From positions 25,841,564 to 25,905,563 of the forward strand of contig CAIIXF020000007.1 in the NCBI GenBank assembly GCA_903813345.2: a stretch of 64,000 nucleotides of DNA. The letters are read 5' to 3'. The position numbers and the translations under genes are program-made. Under the pieces are notes generated by a model. The model did not search any database and had not been told where the DNA came from. It saw nothing but the letters and a program-made list of their open reading frames with translations. This document shows positions 39,906-49,700 of the stretch, one piece after another; position 1 is the first letter of the stretch, and each line of letters begins with the position of its first letter. The stretch comes from Owenia fusiformis (taxonomy: Eukaryota; Annelida; Polychaeta; Sabellida; Oweniidae).

Positions 39906-40693
39906 AGGGTGTGTGTCAAGATGATGTTGCCCCTATAGAGGATATTCCCAATTCACCCCCTCCCGTTCCCCCTCACTCTGATCTCCATGGCTATGAGCCT
40001 GTCACCCTCCCCGATGATCCAACTTTACAGAGCAACAACATTAACATCAACGAACCTCACAAATTGAAGATTCTCACAGGACATAGCACCGATAACATTT
40101 ATGATATGATAAACGAATATGCCGTTACGGAAAATGGAAATATGTCCCAGAATTCCTCATCGACAAATTCACCTGCGTCTACATCTTCATCTCCTGATGA
40201 ATACCTTGTACCTGTGAAATCGCCTCCAAGTGACCATAATGCTAATTGTAAAGTGACCCAACATAAAGACAGTGAAGACTCTGACAGTGATAATAATGAG
40301 GCTAACAACAATGTACCAACAGGACAAGAGACTGACAATGAACCTCGCCCAAAACCAGCTCCAAGGAGGTTGATTCCACGCACACGCAGCACCAGCGAGA
40401 CATATATTCTCATGTATAATGGCACGCAGCATGAATACGATAACATACCAACAGAGAATGCACCCACTAACATTTCAGAAGGTTTCGAACGGATATCAGA
40501 ACTCAACAGTAAAGCATTTCAAAGTATAACAGAGACAATTGAAATACCTGTTAGAAAGGAGAGTGTATATAAGAGACATTATGGACTTTCAGATTTTGTG
40601 ATAAAGACAGAGGAAGGGGTATACATACATGATGATATTTCGCTGTTCCCTGCATCTCTCCAGAAGATACCGGACCGGAAATGTGTCCTTATG
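39906..40693 (+). CDS. peak1/prag1-like: Pseudokinase gene, coding exon 3 (residues 1048-1310)
   Basis: The exon starts after tatttttcag and ends at donor ATG|GTGAGT, phase 1 in and 0 out. It carries the tyrosine-rich docking segment and enters the folded C-terminal part. Docking-type sites are Y1077 (GYEPV), Y1113 (IYDMI), Y1147 (EYLVPV) and Y1225 (EYDNIP). The proline motif NSPPPVPPHS is near 1061. RTRSTSE at about 1206-1212 resembles a basophilic-kinase or 14-3-3 site. From about residue 1238 (SEGFERISELNSKAF) a predicted amphipathic helix begins; in PEAK-family proteins a helix at this place forms part of the split helical dimerisation domain. The first strands of the pseudokinase N-lobe follow (YGLSDFVIKTEEGVYI). 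Confidence 0.9.
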
Positions 40694-41060
40694 GTGAGTA
40701 GGCAATGGGGCAACATAGCAATCACTTCTATTCCTTCTGCTGAAATTCTAAAACCCTGATGTAGTCATGGTAGATCAATTCATATATTTAAATAAGCATT
40801 ATTATGAAATCTTTACACAATTATGTGTTTTAATAACTTTATTTAACATTTTCAAAATTATTTATAGTATATACATGTAGGTGTTTATATATTTTAAATC
40901 TTTTACTTATGCTTTTTAAATTTCTCTCATCATTCCGTTGATGTACCTAATTACCTATTTTTGAAATGGTGTTTAAATTCTAAAATAGCATTGCCAAATC
41001 AGTTTAAGCCCCAGACCAAAGATCCAGCATGAATATGACGATAAATTATTTGCTTTCCAG
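40694..41060 (+). other. Intron 3 of the pseudokinase gene
   Basis: This 367-base AT-rich intron begins GTGAGTAGG and ends tttgctttccag, phase 0. Nothing else is seen in it. Confidence 0.8.
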
Positions 41061-41921
41061 ATTTCAAAAAAGGTGTTGCCAGCAGATATCATCAGCTTCA
41101 GTCATTCTAATGTCGTCAATGTCCAAAATACCTTCATAGACAAGGCGCCATCTATATTACTCCACCCATCACTACAGGATACAAACCATGCTGGAGAACC
41201 GCTTAACATGCATGCTTCTTTGGGTATACTTATGTATGACTCTGTAGAGACTTTATCAGAATGTTTAGAGCTAACAAGACATGTTTATAAGGATAAGATT
41301 GATCTCCATGAGCGTAGTGCCTGTTTCATAATGTTACAAGTGTTACATAGTGTGCAGTACTTACATGAACGAGGCTACACATGTGACAGTTTCTCAACTA
41401 AGGACACCCTTGTGGCAATATCCCAAAACAATGAAAAACATGTGATAGTCTGCCCAGTTCTACGTAAGCAGATATCTGCTGACCAGGAGTGGCAGAACAC
41501 AACAGATGGACTTGCTAATTTAGTTTCAGAACTCTGTGATGTTCAGTACACTGGAAAACGAACATCAAGAACCAGTGATCTTTATAGCTCAAGGACCCCT
41601 TATACACGAGGACTTTTCAAAGTATTGCAGTTATTATACCAGGGGTCTTCTGAGTGCCTCAAAAAATGCATGACAATTTTAGAGTTTATGCTATGGGGTC
41701 CTTGTGAAGAGGATATAAAAACGATGACCCTAGCAGAGGATCGAGTTCAAGCATTTCATGTTTGGCTTACTGTTGAGCAAACTCGTATCTTAAATGATAC
41801 AACAATCAAACTACTGAATGGGACAGGGAAGTTAAGATTAGAGGAAATATTACAGACAAAATACTTGAACCAGTCCAATGGACAGAGCTTATTTCAAACA
41901 ACAAGATTGTTATTCAAGTGA
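41061..41921 (+). CDS. peak1/prag1-like: Pseudokinase gene, coding exon 4 (C-lobe and terminal helices, residues 1311-1596)
   Basis: The last exon starts ISKKVLPAD and ends LLFK before TGA. It encodes the rest of the degraded kinase fold. The region that would be HRD in an active kinase reads GYTCDSFSTKD (Cys at about 1418), and the position expected for DFG reads VIVCPVLRK. Catalytic His, Arg and Asp and the Mg-binding Asp are therefore absent, as in the known PEAK family. YLHERGY just upstream keeps the normal kinase helix. The tail LEFMLWGPCEED...FHVWLTVEQTR matches the family's C-terminal helical segment, which mediates homo- and hetero-dimerisation. I infer a dimeric adaptor without catalysis. 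An AATAAA follows 21 bases after the stop. Confidence 0.92.
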   Translation: MSKKVLPADIISFSHSNVVNVQNTFIDKAPSILLHPSLQDTNHAGEPLNMHASLGILMYDSVETLSECLELTRHVYKDKIDLHERSACFIMLQVLHSVQYLHERGYTCDSFSTKDTLVAISQNNEKHVIVCPVLRKQISADQEWQNTTDGLANLVSELCDVQYTGKRTSRTSDLYSSRTPYTRGLFKVLQLLYQGSSECLKKCMTILEFMLWGPCEEDIKTMTLAEDRVQAFHVWLTVEQTRILNDTTIKLLNGTGKLRLEEILQTKYLNQSNGQSLFQTTRLLFK

Positions 41922-41942
41922 TCCCAATACAAAGAAGATAGC

Positions 41943-41948
41943 AATAAA
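41943..41948 (+). promoter_or_regulatory. Possible polyadenylation signal
   Basis: AATAAA lies 21 bases beyond the stop codon. This is unusually close, and several further AATAAA strings occur downstream (for example near 42655, 42966 and 43424), so the true 3' end may be later. Confidence 0.3.
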
Positions 41949-42363
41949 GTGGCCTTCCTGTCAACCTAGGCTGTGTGGGCTCACTGTTTGTTACTGTGTG
42001 AATACTTTGGGGTAGAGATTGAGACACTGTTTGGTTATATGGTTGGCAACAAAAATAGTTTGACAGCAAATCCCACATCAGACCAAATATAAAAATAGAG
42101 CTAAAAAAGTTGCCATGTGGTGGCAAATGGTGAGCCCACATGGCTATTGACAGCTATTTTAAGGGATGAACCTGAGAAATTGGTACTTTCAGAAAAGGTG
42201 GAAAATAACTTTTCTATAAAGGTTTATTGCATGGAGATACAATATATGTCAGTTCCTAATGACAATGCTGAATAAGTTTAATAATCTTAGATATTATCAT
42301 ATTAATACAGTAAACTGTTATCTGGACTTAACATACATACTACAGATACTGCATAGGTTATAA

Positions 42364-42585
42364 TTAACCCTAGAAGCCCTAAGGTTGAAAAAGTCACAGG
42401 AAAGTACCCTAATGGGGTCAAAAGCCCCCCCCCACCACTTAAATCATAATAAATTAATTACCCCATGTACAACTCTCTCAGAACATGTGTGTTATATCTG
42501 TAGCTCCAGGTACTGGTGAGAATTTGAGGATCCTACATGATGCCTATATCAGGGGACCCCTCCCCCATAGGCCTTCTAGGGTTAA
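42364..42585. mobile_element. TTAA-flanked (piggyBac-type) MITE between the convergent genes
   Basis: TTAACCCTAGAAG at 42364-42376 is matched by its exact complement at 42573-42585, and similarity continues inward (cccta against taggcc). This bounds 222 bases. TTAA at each end and the CCC start fit piggyBac-type target duplication and TIR. The interior holds a C run and no open frame. Confidence 0.7.
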
Positions 42586-43731
42586 TGTGCATTTCGTTCA
42601 TCCCAGCTATCAAAGTGACATAAAATCATCAATGAATAAAATCATCAATGAATAAAATCATCAATGATGATCATTTCCATAATGAGAAGATGTAACTATA
42701 AGAAGTAAAATTGTAAAAATATATTTCAAATGTTTGCATCTGACACATACATTGTATTAGCACATAATTATTTAACAAAGTATGATAATATAAATGTTAT
42801 TGCAATGTAAAATATGAGAGTGAACAGTAAATGCATTTAATACTATATGATGCTCAACCCAAATATTCTTCATCTGATATTCATATTACATGTACTTATC
42901 CATATACTATTTTTATGTAGCTTAATGTAAAATACATATTTAAAATGGAACCTATTAAATGAAAACGAATAAATACAATTTCAAATAAAAATGCCTATTT
43001 AATTGCTTGAATTTCAGGACATCATTGGAAATTCAGATAAATCAACGAATAAGTTGAATAAGTTTATATTAGCCAAATTGAGTTTACAAGTAAATTAAGA
43101 ATTATTCACAAATTGGTAGATTTGATGCAATCTGAAGTCTTAGTCATTTATTCTTATCATCAGTGTTTTAGAATACGAGAACTACCAAACTCCAAAGGAA
43201 ACTGTAACCGAGTAAGTAACTGAGTAACTTATTCAGATGCAATTACCCAGGTGCTAGATTATAAGATAGTTACCAGGTTCACTAATTCAGCTAATTCAGG
43301 TCAGATAGAATGGCAGACAATTATGGCAAACATAGAAAAAGTTCACAGTTTAATTTCAAATAGAGTTATAGGATCAGTTTTCATCTTACTTTGACTATAG
43401 ATTTTGCATATTTGATTATGAAAATAAAGTTTAATATTACTTGCATAATTTATTTGATTTGGTGGATCTTCAGATTTTAGACATTTGGAAGCTTCATTTT
43501 GGAAGATTTAATGATTGCTTTCAATACTAGCTAACACATCAGATCAGATCAGATCAGATCCTTCCGTGATACCCAAACTTTAAGGCAACAAATATTTGCA
43601 ATTGGTTTTGCCTTTTTTGTCTCTGCCAATTTATGATAGAGGTGATTTTAAACTCACCCAAGTAACACTAAGAATAAAGTTGCTTCCATATTCACTTCAT
43701 GAAAATATATTCGTTCACATTATAACACACA
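42586..43731. other. Convergent 3' intergenic region
   Basis: This region lies between the pseudokinase 3' end (plus) and the THAP gene stop (minus). Simple repeats are three copies of a 16-base unit at about 42619-42666 (aaaatcatcaatgaat) and a run of gatca units at 43541-43560. A minus-strand AATAAA (tttatt, 43449-43454) may serve the THAP gene. No coding sequence is seen. Confidence 0.5.
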
Positions 43732-46700
43732 TTAACGTTTGTTTGCACCTTTTCTGACATGTCTTTTCAATTTAACATAGCAAGTTGTCCAACCATTTGG
43801 AATGTCTGACATGTTGATGCTACTTAGAATATCTTTCTTTTCATCAGTATTGTCATACCATTCAGTGGTGTCCATGTCTCTTTCCTCCATTGTGACATTG
43901 TCATCTTCATTATGCTTAATGTTATTGTTCTCTAATTTCACATTACCAGGTTCAATTTTAGTTGCATATTCATTTTCAAACACTGAGTCATGGTTCATAT
44001 TTTCCTTGAGATCAAAAGAAGATTCAGCACCAAAATCCATTTCCTCATCGGGAATTTCAAGTTTGATAAAATCAGAATCATTGGTCAATTCTTTTTGAAG
44101 ATTTCCTATATAATTCTGACTTTTAGTGAAAAACTCCACTTCTTGTTTAGTTGGAACTTCAATATTCACGAAACCTGCTCCATCTTTTACAGTGTCATTA
44201 ATGTCAAAATGCTGCTTAAAACTATCACCTTCTTCTTTTTCACTAAGCTTCTCAGAGTTAGTGCATTTAGATTTTGCTATTTGTTGTCCTGTCTTACCAA
44301 ATTCAGGGTTCAGAAGAACTTTGAACTCGCCATCAGGAAATGCTGCTCCAAGGTTTGGTGATTGAAAATTTTGATCATTCTGCTCATTTCCCAAATGTAC
44401 TGTTGTATACTCATTCCTGTTAAGACTCCCTCTATCAATTATCTGGGCTCTGTATGTATTACCCATTTCATCAGTGAATGTTTGGGTTGCTTCAGTCGCA
44501 CCATAGATGCTAGAATCATACTCTGGGTCGTATGGCTCATTTTTAATGATAAAACTGCCTGTGCCAAGGGATTCACTACCTATACTACACAGGTCATTAC
44601 TTGCAGATGTACTTTGCATATTTGATATTTCAGATGTTTCACTTAATGCATCATCCTCGTTTGCATTTTTCTCAATTTCTACTTTTATGGACACTTCAGT
44701 TTTTAATGATGAATATTGTACTCCTGCAAATGGTACAGCTAATGGTTGCTCAGTTTTGAAGCCTTGTAATGTTGGTTTGTCTGAACCACCACACAAATAT
44801 TCTTCAACTGTGTCAAGTCTTGGTTTAGTGTCATCTGAATAACACATATCTTGACTGGTGGTTGCCATGTCCTCTGTAGAGTCAGGCTCAAACTTGGCTG
44901 CATACAGAGAAGCTTCATCCTCAACATCTTCCATCTTAACGTCACCATAGCCTCTAGTAGCATTTGAGTCAGTGTCAGATATATCCCCACCCTTGTAACC
45001 TTTAGTCGCATTGGAATCTACATCAGATGCATCACTAGTCTCATTTAATTTCAGTCCAAAATCAGTGTAGGCCCCTGTTGATGTTCCTGGTTCTTCTGAG
45101 TATACCTCCATTTTCAGCTGTGGAGGACTTTGTTTTACTTTAGATTTCATTTCTCTAAGTTTAGATGCTTTGAGTGTATACTTCTTTTTCCTACCTGGTT
45201 TTAGCCTCATGTCTGGGAATTTGTATCCCCACATTCCAGACTCTGAGTCAGAATCACTATAGTAAGGTTCATAATCTGAAGAAATATAATCTGTCTCATA
45301 ATCATCAGAATTATATTCAATGCTATTCTGCTGCTCAATCCCTTTGCTTGATTCTTCTCTTGCAAGTGATTTCTCATTCCTTTTCCCATTTCTACCCTCT
45401 TTAAGTCTTAACTTTGGTTCAAACATATATGGTCTGCTTCCAAGGACATAGTCGTCCTCAACATCACTGAAGTATGTTTCATAATCTGATGAATTGTATT
45501 CATTCCTCTCTAGCTTTGGTGTTCCATTACTTACAGCCTCATTCTCTTTTTTGATTTTTGTTTCCTTCCTTTGTGCACCTTTGACAATTTTGGATTCTTT
45601 TAATTTATATTTCTTTGTCCTTCCTTCTTTTAGTCGTAAGCATGGTTCAAATCTATATCCCATAAGTTCAGGATTCATACAGTCGCTGTCAATGTCTTCA
45701 TCACTGTAATCTGTCTCATAATCGGAGGAATTGTATTCAAAGGCTTCTTCTTTCATTGATTTCTTGTGTTTCACAGAATCTGGGTGTGATAAGATTTTTC
45801 CACCACGTTTTAATATTTCTGGACTTGTTCTCTTTCCTTTCTTTGTTTTCTTATTTACCTTTCCACCTCTATCCTTTTTAAGTCTTGCCTTTGGTTCAAA
45901 CCTATAGGGACTTCTACCATGTTTAAACTCCTGATTAATCTCCTCAATATTTATATCACTTTCTGAGGAATCGTCCAAATTACATTGTGCCATCAGGTCT
46001 TCAACAGGGGAGAGGCTAACATCATTACCATCTACTGCAAGTCTAAGGTTTGGGTGGAGATTTTTCACACAATCTGGTAAGTTCAGGCGTATCCTTCCTA
46101 CAGAAACCTCTTCACCACTGAGTCGTAAATACATGTATGTTTGCCATTTGGATACTGTCTTCAGAATATATTCAATTTCCATGTTGTTTATACATGCTAT
46201 ATCAAAGATATTTGAATTCATTTTTAGTTTGAACAGTGTTAGAAATAACTCATCGATGCTCAGCAGTTCATTCTTTCCCTCTTTCTTTGGAAGAGGTGGG
46301 AAATTAGTATTGATAAACTCTTCAAAGTTAAACTCACTAATAGGTCTACCATTAATGAGGTCCTTCTTCTTGTACAGTTTCCCATCAATAAGCTCCTCAT
46401 CTGAGTCAACACGTAAGATTTTACGACCACGGTGTGGTTTTCGATGAATACCTTTGGCAGCATCTTCCTGTCTTTTCTTTTCAGCAGCTTCCCTTTTTCT
46501 TCTCTGGCATTCAGCAATGCTCTTATTTATTTTTTCTTGTCTTAGTCTCGCCTCTTCTTCCACCTTCCTCTTTTCCTCTTCATTCTTATCCAAAAGGTCT
46601 TGATTACTTTTATTTTCATATTTCTCTAACAATTTCTGCAGAAGTTTCACTTCAGTGGATGGTTCGGAAGGTTCTTTTCTGGACTGTTCAATCTCATCTT

Positions 46701-49700
46701 TATACTTTCTTTCAACTAGTTCAGTTGATAAGGCACACGCTTTCTCCCACTGGGCAATTCTCTCCTCATCTTGCCCAATTTGTAAGTATTCATACAATGC
46801 AACAAAGGCTATAATGTTGGGACAACCGGTTACTGCATGAAACATTTCTGAATCCTCAATTCTGTCAGCAAATATTGACATCATGTTTGCTTCACAATAT
46901 TGCTTCATATGGTTTATGAGATGCATCTTATAATGAAGCTCTGTATAGAACTTGGCAATATTTTCTAATCTGAATTTTGATTCTTCAAAGTACAATTGAA
47001 AAATATCCCACAGTTCTTTCAGTTCTGTTTCTTTGTTATTGAAATCAAATAACATTTCACCATAATGCTGTTGAAGAATATATTTACACTGACATTCCTT
47101 TGGTTTCTTGTCATCTTCACACTCGGGACCTTTGGTCCATAGATACCTGGAAGGAACAGCAGAGTTCTTCAATTTTGTCATCTCTTTGTCTTCAAAGTCT
47201 CCAGTTTTGAAGTGAATTGAACACACATAAAGATCTTCCAAGCTAGACTTACTGGCCTTTGGACTTTGCAAATGAACTAACCATGTATGCCTTTGAATGG
47301 TGTCTTTAGGAATCTTGTGAAATGTAACTTTATTCGACCTCTCAGAATCAAAATTGAAAATTGTTGAATTGGCTCGACATTGCATGACACAACATTTTCT
47401 ACTCCACCTGGCAATGTCATCATCTGTGAAGCCAATGGATGATCTCCATTTCTTCCTTGCTGGTGAATGGTCTTGTATGCCATCATCATCACCCTTTTGT
47501 TTTTCTGTCATATCTTCAGCTGTGTGCATAGTTTGGCTTACCTCTGATACCTCCATATGTTCATCCTCAGATTCTTGAATTAAACCTTTATTGCTGTGAT
47601 CAGGATTGTTGTCATTTTTATTCTGAGTTAGAACACTTTCAACAGAATCAGATACCTTTTGTTCAACTGTTTTATCACACTCTGTTGTTAGGTTACCATT
47701 TTTGTTTTGGATATTACCAACTTCTACTTCAATTTCACCTGTTTCATAATTCAAAATGTCCCTTGGCATTTCCTCATCACATTCCTTCTCTGTAATGTTT
47801 GTTGATTTGTTGATTTGATTCGCAGATAAAGGAATACAAACTGGTTGTGTTTGAATACTTTTTGATACCCTCATGGGTGGAAAAATGCAACTTTCAACAT
47901 GACAAATTTCTTGCATCACTGACTCAATAGACCCTTCTGTTTGTTGGGCATGTGAATCTAGCTCCAATAATGGATCACCAGAGTCTAATTCCTGATCATT
48001 TGATTCCCCTCTTTGTGTGACAGGATTTTGATTTCTTAAAGCTGGTTGCTGAGATACCTTTCGAGTTGTTTCATGCATCAACTGAGGTGTTTTGAATGCA
48101 AGTTTTGTAGATTGACTGCTTAATGTTGAATCAAGATGAGGGTTGTCTTCATGCATGCGGTGCATAGATTTCAATGACAATACTTGATCCTGTTTTTCTG
48201 GTACTGAAGAACCAATCAGTTCTCTTGCTTGCTTGTCCATACATTTTGGTTTGTTGCTGGCATTGGAAAGGGAAATCCTGTTCTGATTAGTGTTCATCTC
48301 AGGTATCCGTTTAGCTTGTTTTTCATTCATATCTACAGGAATTGCTTGTTTTTTACTCCTATCTACAGGCATAGCCTGTTTCTTATTGGTAAATATAAGC
48401 ACGGGTAGTTTCTTATTCATATCTACAGGCATGGGTTGCTTCTTATTCACATCTACAGATATGGGTTGTTTCTTAATCATACTTGAAGACTCATCTTGTT
48501 TCTTAGACACATCTACAGACATAGGTTGTTTCTTAGATACATCTACAGACATAGGTTGTTTCATATTCATATCTACAGGCACAGGTTGCTTCTTATTCAC
48601 ATCTACAGATATGGGTTGTTTCTTATTCATACTTGAAGGCTCATCTTGTTTCTTATTCATATCTACAGGTATAGCCTGTACAGACATTGGTTGTTTCTTG
48701 TTCATAACTACAGGCATGGGTTGTTTCTTATTCATATCTATGGGCACACATTGTTTCTTATTCATATCTACTCGCGTGGGTTGTTTCTTGTTCATAACTA
48801 CAGGCATGGGTTGTTTCTTATTCATATCTACATGCATGGGTTGTTTCTTATTCATATCTACAGGCAAGGGTTGTTTCTTATTCATATCTACAGGCATGGG
48901 CTGCTTCTTATTCATATTTACAGGCATAGATTGTTGTTTATTTATATTTAAAGGTATAGCATGTTTCGCCATTTCGGCAGCAGCGAGAATAGCTCTCAGT
49001 TGGGCTTCACTGAGGCTAGGGGCAGTTTGCCCCTTTTGTAAGTCACATTTTACATGGATTGTCTGCCCAGTAGGACCCTTGATGAACAAATCAGTTGTCT
49101 TTGGAGTGCCATCCTCATGTTTGGCATCAGTTTTTCCAATTGTTGTGTTTATGGCTTGAGGAGCAGGTATTGAGACTGTTTTATTGAACTCAGCAGTAGG
49201 GAGAGTGTTTGTAGTTGGACGTTTGTTTAAAGGGACTGGTTCCCTGCTTGTGTCATTAGTGGGGACATGTGGCGGTTCTTTCTTTCCACCAATGGTTGAT
49301 TTTGGTATTTCAGACTTCAATATAATTGCTTTGTTTTTCAACAGACTAAGCTGGGGAACAGTTTCAGAATTGTCTTTACCAGTGACTGGGACATCTGTTT
49401 TAGACTTGTCATTAACAGTGACCTCAGATTCTTTGTTTGGATCAGTTGATAGTTTTAACATTTTAGCTGGTGGTGGCTGCTCACTAATATCACTATTATC
49501 CACTGTGCTATTTTGCTGCTGTTTTACCATTGTTGGATCTAAAGGTCTTTGGGGTGGCCCTGTAGAGATATTCGATGTCTGGTTCATCCCAGGAGGGCAG
49601 ACCAAGGCAGTATTCTTCTTAGCTTGAGGAGGATTACTATTCCAGTTATTTACTATTGGGATCAGAATAACTGATTTACCAGAGGCTTTTGCCTGGTCTA

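Noticed and set aside
48290-49159. 289-codon plus-strand open frame rich in FISTGMGCFLF
   Set aside because: It is the reverse strand of the THAP gene's decapeptide minisatellite; its repeats and openness follow from the coding repeat.
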